Positions 7,552-16,566 of a DNA stretch of 32,109 bases are shown one piece after another (the stretch's first letter is position 1; the number at the start of each line of letters is the position of its first letter). Source of the stretch: Pseudomonadota bacterium (GTDB lineage Bacteria; Pseudomonadota; Gammaproteobacteria; Steroidobacterales; Steroidobacteraceae); NCBI GenBank assembly GCA_023433465.1, contig JAEZCR010000070.1, forward strand, positions 1 to 32,109. The letters are read 5' to 3'. Under the pieces are notes generated by a model that was given only the letters and a program-made list of their open reading frames with translations, did not search any database and was not told the origin of the DNA. Position numbers and translations under genes: made by a program.

Positions 7552-9558
7552 ATGAAGAACCTGCGCGCGCCGCTGGCAGCGGCGTTGATCCTGACGTGCG
7601 CGGCCGTATTCGCCGACGAATCCGGCGGCCCGCACTACGTGCCCTACAAGTCGTCGGGCATCTACGCGCTCGGAGAAACCGCGGGCTGGAACGTGACGCT
7701 GCCCTGGAACGCGCAGCCGGTCACCTACGTGATACGCAAGAACAATCTCGGCGAGCTCGGGCGCGGCACGCTCTGGCCGGGCCAGCCGGCGAAGATCGAG
7801 GCGAGGCTCGACGAGCCGGGCATGGTGTACGTCGAACTCTCTGAGGCGTTTCCGGGCGCGAAGCCGCGCGCGGTGGGCGCGGCGGTCGCGCCCGAAAAGA
7901 TAGGCCCCGCGATTCCGGCGCCGAAGGACTTCGACGCGTTCTGGGCGTCGAAGATCAAACTACTTCGCAGGGTGCCCGCGAAGCCGGAACTCGCGGCGAA
8001 GCCCAGCGAGAAGGACGGCGTCGACTTCGCGATCCTCAAGATGAATCACCTGGACGGCAAACACGTCTGGGGCCAGGTCGCCAGGCCCAGCGATCCCACC
8101 AACAAGAGGAAGTACCCCGGCCTCGTGATCCTGCAATGGGCGAGCCCGCCCTACCCTTTGCAGAAATCCTGGGTCACGGATCGCGCCGCGGAAGGCTGGC
8201 TCGCCGTGAACATCGAGCCGCATGACGTAATGCCCGACCAGCCCAAGGAGTATTACGACGCGTTGCCGAAGGAGCTCAAGGAATACAACACGATCGAAAC
8301 GCGCAATCGCGACAGGAATTACTTCCTGCAGATGTACCTCGCGGACATCCGCGCCGTGGACTACCTCGCGAGCCGCCCCGACTGGGACGGCAAGACGCTG
8401 GTCGTCATGGGAACGAGCATGGGTGGACAGCAAGCCCTGTGCGCGGCCGGCCTGCATCCCGAAGTCACGCACGTGGTGGTCAACGTCCCCGCCGGCGCCG
8501 ACGCGAACGGCACGGCGCATGGTCGCAGGATCGGTTATCCCTTCTGGGATCCGGAAGATTCGAAGGTGATGGAGACCGCCCAGTACTTCGACACCGTGAA
8601 CTGCGCGTCGCGAATCAAGGTGCCGTCGCTCGTGTCGATGGGGTTCATCGACGTGGCGACTCCGCCGGTCGGCATCTGGGCCGCGTTCAACCAGTTGAAG
8701 GGTCCGAAGGAAGCGGCGCCGATGATCGACTCGCCGCACAACCATCTCGCGACGCCCGAACAATCGCGACCGTGGACCGAGCGCTCCGCCGCCTGGCTCG
8801 GCGCGTTGGTCGCGGGCCGACCGCCGATCGAACGTGCCGACGTCGCGACGCCGCGCACCGACCGTAATTCGCTGATCGCGCACGAGGAACTGCTCGCGAA
8901 GCGCAAACAAGGTCAGATCGACGTGTATTTCGTCGGCGACTCGATCACGCGGCGCTGGGGCACGAGTGACGCGGCCTGGAAGGACCTGCTCGAGAACTGG
9001 CGCGCCAACTTCACCGGCTGGAACGCCGCGGATTTCGGCTGGGGTGCCGACAAGACGCAGCACATCCTCTGGCGCCTGCAGAACGGCGAACTGGATGAAG
9101 TCCACCCTAAGGTGGTGGTCGTCATGGCGGGTACGAACAACGTCGGCAAGGCCGAGCCATTGGGAGACACTCAGGCGCGCGCGGACGAAGTTGTCAGCGG
9201 CATTACCGCGATCGTCGGAGAAATCCGGCGGCGCGCACCCAAGGCGACGATAGTTCTCACGGGCATCACGCCGCGCAACGACAACATTGGCGTCATGCCC
9301 GTCATCAATGCGGCAAACAAGGGCATCGCCCGCCTGGCGGATGGAAAATCCATACGTTACATAAACATCAATGAACAATTGGCCGATGCGGAAGACAGGT
9401 TGCGGATCGGCATGACTTATGACGGACTGCACCTCACCCCGCAGGCGTACCAGGTCTGGGCCGACGCGCTGAAGCCCATCCTGACGGAAGTCCTGGGCCC
9501 GCCCGCCGCGGTCGACCGCGCACCACCGCCGAGCGCGGACCCGAGCGCAAGGCGCTGA
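7552..9558 (+). CDS. Two-domain secreted esterase (acetyl xylan esterase-like plus SGNH hydrolase)
   Basis: A 668-residue exported protein with two hydrolase domains. A Sec signal covers residues 1-21 (AVFA before DES). Residues 25-425 are an alpha/beta hydrolase resembling acetyl xylan esterases: the nucleophile elbow GTSMGG has Ser289, and DSPHNH holds the likely His396 or His398. Residues 440-655 are an SGNH/GDSL domain of the platelet-activating-factor acetylhydrolase type: GDSIT with Ser464, AGTNN with Asn529, and DGLHLT with Asp624 and His627. Both active sites look intact, so it should remove acetyl or other acyl groups from two positions or substrates, probably plant or microbial polysaccharides. 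The start has a good site (GGAG, 7541-7544) 7 bases upstream. Co-transcription with the oxidoreductase suggests a small glycan-processing unit. The last 15 residues are a disordered tail. Confidence 0.88.
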   Translation: MKNLRAPLAAALILTCAAVFADESGGPHYVPYKSSGIYALGETAGWNVTLPWNAQPVTYVIRKNNLGELGRGTLWPGQPAKIEARLDEPGMVYVELSEAFPGAKPRAVGAAVAPEKIGPAIPAPKDFDAFWASKIKLLRRVPAKPELAAKPSEKDGVDFAILKMNHLDGKHVWGQVARPSDPTNKRKYPGLVILQWASPPYPLQKSWVTDRAAEGWLAVNIEPHDVMPDQPKEYYDALPKELKEYNTIETRNRDRNYFLQMYLADIRAVDYLASRPDWDGKTLVVMGTSMGGQQALCAAGLHPEVTHVVVNVPAGADANGTAHGRRIGYPFWDPEDSKVMETAQYFDTVNCASRIKVPSLVSMGFIDVATPPVGIWAAFNQLKGPKEAAPMIDSPHNHLATPEQSRPWTERSAAWLGALVAGRPPIERADVATPRTDRNSLIAHEELLAKRKQGQIDVYFVGDSITRRWGTSDAAWKDLLENWRANFTGWNAADFGWGADKTQHILWRLQNGELDEVHPKVVVVMAGTNNVGKAEPLGDTQARADEVVSGITAIVGEIRRRAPKATIVLTGITPRNDNIGVMPVINAANKGIARLADGKSIRYININEQLADAEDRLRIGMTYDGLHLTPQAYQVWADALKPILTEVLGPPAAVDRAPPPSADPSARR

Positions 9559-9623
9559 CCATCCAACCAAAGTCCGTGACCGGCGGCTGACGAAAGGAGC
9601 AAGATAGCGGCCGAGGGGAAATC

Positions 9624-11303
9624 GTGCGGAGGTCTCGGGTGGAAGCGCCCGTGTTCACCAGTTCGCGTCCAGGCGCGTCGATCGCCTTACGTCAGGCGTT
9701 CGGTCGCTTTTGGATTTCCTTTCGCGGCAATCGCGAGATAACCACCACGCTCGCGGTCTCGACCGCGGTTCACCTGGCCATCCTCTTCATGTTCGCCGCC
9801 GCCCTGTTCGAATCGGGCGAAGACGACGCGGACGTGCCCGAACTATCGGTGCAGATCGAGACCCGCGACGGACCCAGCAGTCCGGAGTTCAGCGAGGCCG
9901 CGCTACCGGTGCCCGCGCCCGAACCCACCGAGGAAGTCATCGACGACCCGGGCACCTCCGAGCAGGTCGTCGCCGCCGAGCCACTCGACCTCGAGCCTCC
10001 CGCCGGGCAACTCGCGGAACAATTCCCGGAACAGGTCGCCGCGGTGCCGTCCGAGGAGTCCGGCGCGCAGGCCGACGAGATACTAACTACCACCGACGAA
10101 TCGGCGGAGCCGGCGCACGTCGTCGCCGCAATTCCGAAGGTCGCCGCCGACGTGGCCCCGACCGAACAGAGCATGCTGCGCAAGAACGTCGAGAAGCTCG
10201 CGCGGCAGATGCTCGAAACGGACTCCATGGAGCGCGAACTGAGCTGGCAGGAGGACGGACGCCAGTACACCGCGCGCGTGCAGCGCAAGCCCGCGCCCGA
10301 CAGCACGGGCCTCGAGCAGGTCATCGCCGAAATCATGACCGAGAACGAGGGCAAGCGCATGCGCACGACGCTCTCGCTCAAACGGCTCGCGTTCTCCCAC
10401 TTCACGCAGCTCGTGAACCACTGGGACAAGAACATCCGCCTGCACGACGACGTGATCGACGGGCGTTTTCACAGCAACTCCGAGATCGGCCTCGCGTTCA
10501 GCAAGGGAGTCGAGCCGCGCTTTTTCGGCAAGGTAACGACATCCGCGGCGCGTCTCACCGACGTGCCCATCGGCACGCGCAAGCGCACGCGCGAAGTGTT
10601 CCAGGGCGGCACCGAAACCCGCACGGAACGCGTGACCCTGCCGCGCGACATGCCCGACGTGGTGAACGGCGGCGATGAAACCGACCGGCACACGTTCGCG
10701 GTCGATACACGCATCATCTTCAACCCGGACGGCAGTTTCGTGTGGCGCGCCGCGAACGGCGCGGGAGAACTGCAACGCGCGGAGTCCTCCGATCGGCCGC
10801 GATACCTCATCGCCGAGAAAGGCGCGACGCTCTACGTGAGCGGCGTCGTCTCCGGCATCTTCACGGTGTACACGCCGGCCGACATCGAGATCGAAAACGA
10901 CCTGGTCTATGCCAAGGATCCGCGCGACGTGCTCATCTCGCGCGACTTCCTCGCCCTCATCGCCGGCCGCGACATCAAGATCGCGAGCGGACGCATCACG
11001 GGCAGCGGCGACCTGCACATCCACGCCGCGCTGTTCGCGCGGCAGCGGTTCTGGATCGAGGCCGTCGCGAATTCCCGCTCCGGCAAGTTGTTCATCCTCG
11101 GCAGCCTGACCGCCGGCACCATCCGCGAAACCGAGCCGCGTTACGCGACCCAGCTCGATTACGACCGGCGCTTCGAATTCCTGCGCCCGGCCAGCTTTCC
11201 GATGACGCGGCGCTTCGAGGTCGACTCGTGGGACGAAGATTGGGAAGAAGTCCAGGGAAGCCGCGAAGAATCCGTCGCGCACTCCACTTCCGGAACCGAT
11301 TGA
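9624..11303 (+). CDS. Bitopic membrane protein with beta-helix-like (DUF4900/PilX-type) domain
   Basis: A 559-residue protein beginning with GTG, 5 bases after a strong GAGGGG site (9613-9618). A cytoplasmic stretch of about 40 basic residues leads to one membrane helix (about 42-62), preceded by TLAVSTAVH, a pattern also seen at the start of TonB-family proteins. Residues 65-180 are Pro- and Glu-rich and should form an extended, acidic periplasmic arm. Residues 185-300 look helical. From about residue 385 comes a beta-rich region (ADIEIENDLVY, ISRDFLALIAGRDIKIASG, LFILGSLTAG) that resembles, from memory, the parallel beta-helix of DUF4900 proteins linked to pilus assembly (PilX). The family call is tentative. 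Its stop TGA directly abuts the stop of the convergent kinase gene. Confidence 0.78.
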   Translation: MRRSRVEAPVFTSSRPGASIALRQAFGRFWISFRGNREITTTLAVSTAVHLAILFMFAAALFESGEDDADVPELSVQIETRDGPSSPEFSEAALPVPAPEPTEEVIDDPGTSEQVVAAEPLDLEPPAGQLAEQFPEQVAAVPSEESGAQADEILTTTDESAEPAHVVAAIPKVAADVAPTEQSMLRKNVEKLARQMLETDSMERELSWQEDGRQYTARVQRKPAPDSTGLEQVIAEIMTENEGKRMRTTLSLKRLAFSHFTQLVNHWDKNIRLHDDVIDGRFHSNSEIGLAFSKGVEPRFFGKVTTSAARLTDVPIGTRKRTREVFQGGTETRTERVTLPRDMPDVVNGGDETDRHTFAVDTRIIFNPDGSFVWRAANGAGELQRAESSDRPRYLIAEKGATLYVSGVVSGIFTVYTPADIEIENDLVYAKDPRDVLISRDFLALIAGRDIKIASGRITGSGDLHIHAALFARQRFWIEAVANSRSGKLFILGSLTAGTIRETEPRYATQLDYDRRFEFLRPASFPMTRRFEVDSWDEDWEEVQGSREESVAHSTSGTD

Positions 11304-13601
11304 TCAGCGCGGCGACGACAACGACGCGATGAAGTTGAGCAGTTCGTCCGGATTCACCGGCTTGGTGAAGTGCTGGTCGAATCCAGCCGCGCTCGCCCGC
11401 TGCTTGTCCGAGGCCTGACCCCAGCCCGTCAGCGCGACCAGCGTCGGCCGCGTCTCGAGTTCCATCTCGCGCATGCGCCTCGCGGCTTCGTAGCCGTCCA
11501 TGCGCGGCATGCCGATGTCGAGCAGGACCAGCTCCGGCTGGAATTCCCGCATGAGATCAAGCGCGGACGAGCCGTCATAGGCGGTGCGGACTTCCTGGTT
11601 CGCGCTCTCGAGCAGCACCTTGAGGCTGTCGGCCGCATCGCGATTGTCGTCCACGACCAGCACCCGCATCGGATGCGCGCTCGCGGGTGCCGCGACTTTC
11701 CGCGGCTTCTCGACCCTGTGCGCCTCGAGCGGCAGGAACACACTGAAGGTGCTGCCCTTCCCCGCGCCCTCGCTGCGCGCGACCACCCGTCCTCCATGCA
11801 GCTCGACGATGCGGCGCACGAGCGCGAGCCCCACGCCGAGACCGCCCTGCTCTCCGCGCGCCTCCGGTGAGATCTGGATGAACAGCTCGAAGACGCGCTC
11901 GAGCGCATCCGACGGAATGCCGCGGCCGTTGTCGCTCACTTGCACGACGATCTCGCCGTCGCCGAGCCTGGCGCCGAGATGGATCTGCCCGCCCGCCGGC
12001 GTGTATTTCGCGGCGTTGTTGAGCAGGTTCACGAACACCTGCACGAGACGCATCGCGTCGCCCTTGACCGGCATCGGCTCCTTGGGGACTTCCAGGTTGA
12101 ACGCGTGACCGTGACGATCCATGAGCGGGCGGCTGGTTTCGATCGCGCGCGCGAGCACTTCGTGCAGGTCGATCGGCACGCGCTCCACGCTGAAGCGGCC
12201 GCGCGCGACCCGGTTGACGTCGAGCAATTCGTCGACGATTCGCGTGAGATGCACGCTCTGCCGGTCGATGGTCTGGCGCATCGACTCGAGCACGGGATCG
12301 CCGAGCCCCTTGCGCCCCATGAGCGAAACGGCGTTGCGGATGGGCGCGAGCGGATTGCGCAGCTCGTGCGCGAGCATCGCGATGAACTCGTTGGTCCGAT
12401 GCGCGGCCTCGGCCAGCGATTCGGCGTGGCGGCGCTGGGTGAGGTCCTGCGTCACCATGTAAAAGGACCGCTGGGCGTCATCTGTCTCGCGCAGCGCCGC
12501 GATCACGTTGTTGGCCCAGTAGCGGGTGCCGTCGCGCCGCACGCGCCAGCCTTCCGACACGGTGCGACCGCACTTGCCCGCTTCGATCAGGTCCTGCCAG
12601 GGCTTGTTCGACTGGATTTCCTCGTGCGGATAGAGGCGCGAGAAATGCCGCCCCACGATCTCACCCGGCGCATAGCCGCTCAGCTGCGCGGCTCCATTGT
12701 TCCAGGAGGTGATGAAGCCCTCCTGGTCCATCATGATGATCGCGTAATCGACGACGCCTTCGATCAGGAGGCGAAACCGCTCCTCGCTCGCGCGCAGGAT
12801 GTTCTCGTGCCGGCGCCGCTCGGTCAGGTCGCGCGTGATCTTCGAGAAGCCGATCAGTCGTCCGGCGTCGTCGCGCAGCGCCGTGATCACGACGTTGGCC
12901 CAGAAGAGCGAGCCATCCTTGCGCACGCGCCAGCCTTCGTCCTCGAATCGCCCCTCGGTCGTCGCGGTTGCGAGTTCGTAATCGGGAAAGCGGCGCTCGA
13001 TCGCATCGCGCGGATAGAACCTTGAGAAATGCGAGCCGATGATCTCGGCGGCGGTGTAACCCTTGATCCGCTGTGCGCCCTCGTTCCAGGTCGCCACGGT
13101 GCCGTCGGGATTCAGCATGAATATCGCGTAGTCGCGCACGCCCTGGACGAGCGTGCGGAACCGCATCTCGTTGAGGCGCAGTTGCTCTTCGGCCTTGCGC
13201 CGCTCGGTCAGGTCGCGAGTCACCTTCGCGAACCCGATCAACTCGCCCGCGGCGTTGCGCAGCGCCGTGATGATCACGTTCGCCCAGAACCGCCGGCCGT
13301 CCTTGCGGACGCGCCAGCCTTCGTCCTCGAAGCGCCCGTTCTCGCGCGCGATGACCAGCTCGTGGTCCGGGTGTCCGCTATCCGCCGTGTCCTGTGGATA
13401 GAAGCGCGTGAATCGCTTGCCGATGATTTCGTCGGCGGTGTATCCCGTGATCGCTGCGGCGCCGGAATTCCAGCTCACCACGTACCCTTCCGGGTCGAGC
13501 ATCACCAGCGCGTAGTCGCGCACCGAATCCACGAAGATCCGGAATTGCGCGTCCTGTGCCTGGGGTGGTTTGACTTGGTTGGGCCGTTCGGTCGATTTCA
13601 C
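11304..13601 (-). CDS. Hybrid sensor histidine kinase: PAS-PAS-PAS-HisKA-HATPase-REC
   Basis: A 765-residue soluble hybrid kinase without membrane helices, so it senses something in the cytoplasm. Three PAS/PAC units are at about residues 20-140, 147-262 and 275-390. They share the pattern RDYA.-ML-P-G, WN-GA, GY-A-EI-G, F-R-YP, followed by EGWRVR(K/R)DG and RDLTERR, so they arose by duplication. The HisKA box AHELRNPLAPI has His412 as the phosphorylation site. The ATPase domain follows (NLLNNAAKYT, DNGRGI, GLGVGLALVRRI). The receiver domain (about 640-765) has its phospho-acceptor Asp695 in LLDIGMP and a Lys in FTKPV. No DNA-binding output is present, so it must pass phosphate to another protein not seen here. 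The start is GTG without a clear ribosome binding site; an internal start would cut into PAS1. Confidence 0.93.
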   Translation of the reverse strand: MKSTERPNQVKPPQAQDAQFRIFVDSVRDYALVMLDPEGYVVSWNSGAAAITGYTADEIIGKRFTRFYPQDTADSGHPDHELVIARENGRFEDEGWRVRKDGRRFWANVIITALRNAAGELIGFAKVTRDLTERRKAEEQLRLNEMRFRTLVQGVRDYAIFMLNPDGTVATWNEGAQRIKGYTAAEIIGSHFSRFYPRDAIERRFPDYELATATTEGRFEDEGWRVRKDGSLFWANVVITALRDDAGRLIGFSKITRDLTERRRHENILRASEERFRLLIEGVVDYAIIMMDQEGFITSWNNGAAQLSGYAPGEIVGRHFSRLYPHEEIQSNKPWQDLIEAGKCGRTVSEGWRVRRDGTRYWANNVIAALRETDDAQRSFYMVTQDLTQRRHAESLAEAAHRTNEFIAMLAHELRNPLAPIRNAVSLMGRKGLGDPVLESMRQTIDRQSVHLTRIVDELLDVNRVARGRFSVERVPIDLHEVLARAIETSRPLMDRHGHAFNLEVPKEPMPVKGDAMRLVQVFVNLLNNAAKYTPAGGQIHLGARLGDGEIVVQVSDNGRGIPSDALERVFELFIQISPEARGEQGGLGVGLALVRRIVELHGGRVVARSEGAGKGSTFSVFLPLEAHRVEKPRKVAAPASAHPMRVLVVDDNRDAADSLKVLLESANQEVRTAYDGSSALDLMREFQPELVLLDIGMPRMDGYEAARRMREMELETRPTLVALTGWGQASDKQRASAAGFDQHFTKPVNPDELLNFIASLSSPR

Positions 13602-13723
13602 GGGGGGAAGCGTAGACGACGCAAACCGTCGCCGTTGTAGGAATTCCCCGACGATTCGTGTCGCGAAGCACCGTCACGGCCCTTCGGTCCCGACAACTCC
13701 GAAATACGTTTGCCGCGAAGGAG

Positions 13724-13738
13724 CGTCACCACGTGACG
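13724..13738. promoter_or_regulatory. Palindrome in the divergent gap upstream of the PAS kinase
   Basis: CGTCAC, three bases, then GTGACG makes a perfect 6-bp inverted repeat. It lies in the 264-bp gap between the kinase start (13601, minus) and the small membrane peptide (13866, plus). It could be an operator for either. The rest of the gap shows no clear promoter or RNA structure. Confidence 0.3.
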
Positions 13739-13865
13739 ACGTTTGGGAGAACCGCAAACTGCCTTGTGGCCGTGTAGGAACGGGGATGGATGATTGGCCG
13801 CGCCGGCCTATGGTAGGCATGCCGCGAGCGGCTTAGATTGATTCCTCGAATCGTTGGAGTCAGTC

Positions 13866-13970
13866 ATGCGCAGGATCGCACATCGGGAACACACCATCGC
13901 CAACCTCACGGCCATCCTCTTCGGCCTGTGCTCGTTGATCGCCGGTGGCGTGATCCTCATCGGCTCGTAA
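13866..13970 (+). CDS. 34-residue single-helix membrane peptide
   Basis: A very short open reading frame with every sign of a real gene. GGAG at 13856-13859 lies 6 bases before the ATG. The protein is a basic N-terminus (MRRIAHREH) followed by a hydrophobic helix of about 22 residues (roughly 11-33) that ends in GS. An intrinsic terminator begins 24 bases after the stop. It should be an inner-membrane peptide with a positive, cytoplasmic N-terminus. I recognise no family. Such peptides often bind and regulate larger membrane proteins; the nearest one downstream is the AI-2E-type permease, but a link is only a guess. Confidence 0.6.
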   Translation: MRRIAHREHTIANLTAILFGLCSLIAGGVILIGS

Positions 13971-13978
13971 CCGGCGGC

Positions 13979-14012
13979 GTCGGAATCCTCCGACCCGCGC
14001 CAGCGCGGTTTT
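13979..14012 (+). terminator. Intrinsic terminator after the small peptide gene
   Basis: A first stem GTCGGA (13979-13984) with TCCGAC (13989-13994) is followed at once by CCGCG (13995-13999) pairing with CGCGG (14004-14008) and then TTTT (14009-14012). The second hairpin plus T run is a typical Rho-independent terminator, placed 24 bases beyond the stop of the 34-residue peptide. Confidence 0.6.
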
Positions 14013-14056
14013 CGGCGTCGGAGAACGACCGACACGCATGTTCGCCTGTGGGCGGC

Positions 14057-15226
14057 ATGCCGCACATTGCGGGCGTGAGCGTACCCACTCCTCTCGCCGA
14101 CACCACGCTGCGCAAGGCGGTCATCCTGCTGTCGATCCTGGCGGTCGGCGCCGTGCTGTATTTCGCACGCGACGTATTCATTCCGGTCGCGGTCGCGTTG
14201 TTCCTGGCCCTGCTGCTCACACCCGCCGTCGATCGGTTGCAGCGCTGGCGCATGCCGCGCGGTCTCGCAGTGGCGACCGTGATGCTCGTCGTCTTCGCCG
14301 CGGCGGGCGTCGCTGTCAACGCGGTGTGGACGCCGGCGGTCCAGTGGCTCGCGCGCGCGCCGGAAACGATGCGCAAGATCGATCCGCGTCTGAAGCCCGT
14401 GCGCGAGATGTTCGCGCGCGTGGATGACGTCGCCGAACGCGCCGGGCGGCTCGCCCAGCACAACTCGCAGGCACGCGCGAAGCCGGCGATCGTGACGCCC
14501 GTGAACACCGAGAGCACGGCGATCTCGTTCACGCGGTCGTTCTTCGAATCCCTGACCATCATTCCGCTGACGTTGTTCTTCCTGCTCGGCGGTCAGCCAT
14601 TGCTGGCCCGCATGGGCGCCTCGCTCGCGGGCAGCGCCCCGAGTGCCCGAGCGCTGCGGCTCACCGAGGCGATCCGGAGCGAGGTCGGCCGGTACTTCGG
14701 TACCGTCGCGCTGATCAATCTTGGCCTTGGGGTCGCGACGGCGCTCGCGATGGCCGCGCTCGGCATGCCGAACGCCATCCTGTGGGGTGTGCTCGCGGGC
14801 GTGCTCAATTTCATTCCCTATGTCGGTCCGATCGCGGGGTGTTTCATCTTCGCGTGCGCGGCGCTCGTAACGTTCGACGATCTCGGGCAAGCGCTTGCCG
14901 TGCCGGGCGTGTTCATCGTGTTGCATCTCATCGAAGGACAACTGGTGCAGCCGCTCACGGTCGGCCGGCGGCTCGAGGTCAATGCACTCGTGATCCTGCT
15001 CGCGGTTTGGTTCGGCTACGGCTTCTGGGGCATTCCCGGCATGCTGCTCGCGACGCCCGTGCTGGTCGCGCTCAAGGTCGCGGCTCAGCTCCAGCCCGAA
15101 TGGCGCGTGCTGCGCGACTTCCTTGCGCCAATGGGGCAATGGAATCCGCTGCCGTTCCGGCGTGCGCGCGCGGACAGGGAAGCGGCTCCCGGCGCCGACA
15201 CCAAACGGTCGCCCAAACAAGTCTGA
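14057..15226 (+). CDS. AI-2E/PerM-family transporter
   Basis: A 389-residue integral membrane protein of the AI-2E transporter (PerM/YdiK/TqsA) family, whose members export small molecules such as autoinducer-2 or work as ion antiporters. Two helices near the N-terminus (about 18-35 and 39-57) and one at about 72-92 precede a soluble loop (95-160). Helices at 165-182, 215-245, 250-270, 275-300 and 315-345 follow. The family signature region is visible as GVLAGVLNFIPYVGPIAG, and FGFWGIPGMLLATP-like sequence lies near the end. The start is uncertain: ATG 14057 suits the family, GTG 14075 would shorten it by six residues, and neither has a strong ribosome binding site. It follows the terminator of the small peptide, so it needs its own promoter. 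Confidence 0.86.
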   Translation: MPHIAGVSVPTPLADTTLRKAVILLSILAVGAVLYFARDVFIPVAVALFLALLLTPAVDRLQRWRMPRGLAVATVMLVVFAAAGVAVNAVWTPAVQWLARAPETMRKIDPRLKPVREMFARVDDVAERAGRLAQHNSQARAKPAIVTPVNTESTAISFTRSFFESLTIIPLTLFFLLGGQPLLARMGASLAGSAPSARALRLTEAIRSEVGRYFGTVALINLGLGVATALAMAALGMPNAILWGVLAGVLNFIPYVGPIAGCFIFACAALVTFDDLGQALAVPGVFIVLHLIEGQLVQPLTVGRRLEVNALVILLAVWFGYGFWGIPGMLLATPVLVALKVAAQLQPEWRVLRDFLAPMGQWNPLPFRRARADREAAPGADTKRSPKQV

Positions 15227-15297
15227 TTCATGGCGACGCTTGCGGGGGCGACCATCGAAAATGGATCATCACGGCGTATGACAACGAACGATCCATC

Positions 15298-16566
15298 GTG
15301 AGCGTCTTCGCCATCGTCACCGGGACGCTGCTGTGCACTGCGTTCCTGGCGTGGATCGCGGTCAACGTCGCGACCGCCGAGAAGCGCCTGCTGTATCGCC
15401 CGAGGCGCCTGTACACCAGCGGGGATGCGGATTTCCGGCGCGCGCTCGGGATCCTGTTAGGGCCGCCGCTCGTGTCCGGCAACCGCATCACCACGCTCGT
15501 GAACGGCGTCGAAATCTACCCGGCGATGATCGAGGCGATCCGTTCTGCGAAGACGAACATCACCTTCGAAACCTTCGTATTCCGCGATGGGCCCGGCGCG
15601 ACATTCGTCGAGGAACTCTCCGCGGCCGCGCGCCGCGGCGTCAAGGTCCACATGCTGCTCGACTGGCTGGGATCGAGGACGATGGAGTCGTCGATGCTCG
15701 ATGCCGCGCGTGCCGCCGGCTGCGAGGTGCACCTCTACCATCCGCCCTCCTGGTTTCACCTCGGGCGGCTCAACAACCGCACTCACCGCAAGCTGCTGGT
15801 CGTCGACGGCAAGATCGGCTTCACGGGCGGCGTCGGCATGGGGACGGAATGGGACACCGGCGTTTCCGGACTGCCGCCCTGGCGCGAAACGCACTTCCGC
15901 GCCGAGGGGCCCGTGGTCGCGCAGATGCAGGCCGTGTTCGTCGACAACTGGATCAAGGCGACCGGGCGGGTGCTGCATGGGGCGGAGTACTTCCCGACTC
16001 TCCCGCCCGTGGGCGACATGGACGCGCAGATGTTCGGCAGCTCGCCCGTCGGCGGATCGGAGAGCCTGCACCTGATGGTGTTGCTCGCGCTCACGGCCGC
16101 CAGGAAGTCGATCGACATCGGGAATGCGTATTTCGTGCCGGACAAGCTCACGGTCGAGGCGCTGTGCTCGGCCGCGAGGCGCGGCCTGCGCGTGCGCATC
16201 GTCGTGCCCGGCCGATACACCGACGCGCGCATCGGGCGCTGGGCGGCCCACGGCCTCTATGGCGAGCTGCTCGAAGCCGGCATCCTCATCTACGAGTACC
16301 AGCCGACGATGATGCACAGCAAGGTGCTGGTCATCGACGGCATGTGGACCTCGGTGGGCTCGGCGAACTTCGACGACCGTTCGTTCCGCCTCAACGACGA
16401 AGCCAATCTCAACGTGTTCAGCGAAGAGCTCGCGCAGGAGCAAATCCGTCTCATCGACGCCGACATCGCCCAGTCGCGGCGCATGGCGCTCAAGAAGTGG
16501 CGCACGAGAAAGTTCGGCCGCCGCGTGAACGAACGTCTCGCCCTCCTCCTGCGCTCGCAGTTGTAA
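15298..16566 (+). CDS. Cardiolipin synthase-like phospholipase D protein
   Basis: A 422-residue membrane-anchored enzyme with two phospholipase D (HKD) motifs. A single helix spans about residues 3-27. The first motif is His163-Lys165-Asp170 (HRKLLVVD), followed by GFTGGVGMG; the second is His340-Lys342-Asp347 (HSKVLVID), followed by GSANFDDRS. This is the layout of bacterial cardiolipin synthases (ClsA/ClsB type), which join phosphatidylglycerol or phosphatidylethanolamine units into cardiolipin at the inner membrane. The frame has no upstream ATG; GTG at 15298 is the start that keeps the N-terminal helix whole. The Shine-Dalgarno sequence is weak. It ends at the first base of a long inverted repeat that separates it from the convergent gene. 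Confidence 0.9.
   Translation: MSVFAIVTGTLLCTAFLAWIAVNVATAEKRLLYRPRRLYTSGDADFRRALGILLGPPLVSGNRITTLVNGVEIYPAMIEAIRSAKTNITFETFVFRDGPGATFVEELSAAARRGVKVHMLLDWLGSRTMESSMLDAARAAGCEVHLYHPPSWFHLGRLNNRTHRKLLVVDGKIGFTGGVGMGTEWDTGVSGLPPWRETHFRAEGPVVAQMQAVFVDNWIKATGRVLHGAEYFPTLPPVGDMDAQMFGSSPVGGSESLHLMVLLALTAARKSIDIGNAYFVPDKLTVEALCSAARRGLRVRIVVPGRYTDARIGRWAAHGLYGELLEAGILIYEYQPTMMHSKVLVIDGMWTSVGSANFDDRSFRLNDEANLNVFSEELAQEQIRLIDADIAQSRRMALKKWRTRKFGRRVNERLALLLRSQL

Noticed and set aside
13570..13836. 88-residue plus-strand frame upstream of the small peptide
   Set aside because: It overlaps the kinase N-terminus, has no ribosome binding site or hydrophobic pattern, and reads as random sequence.
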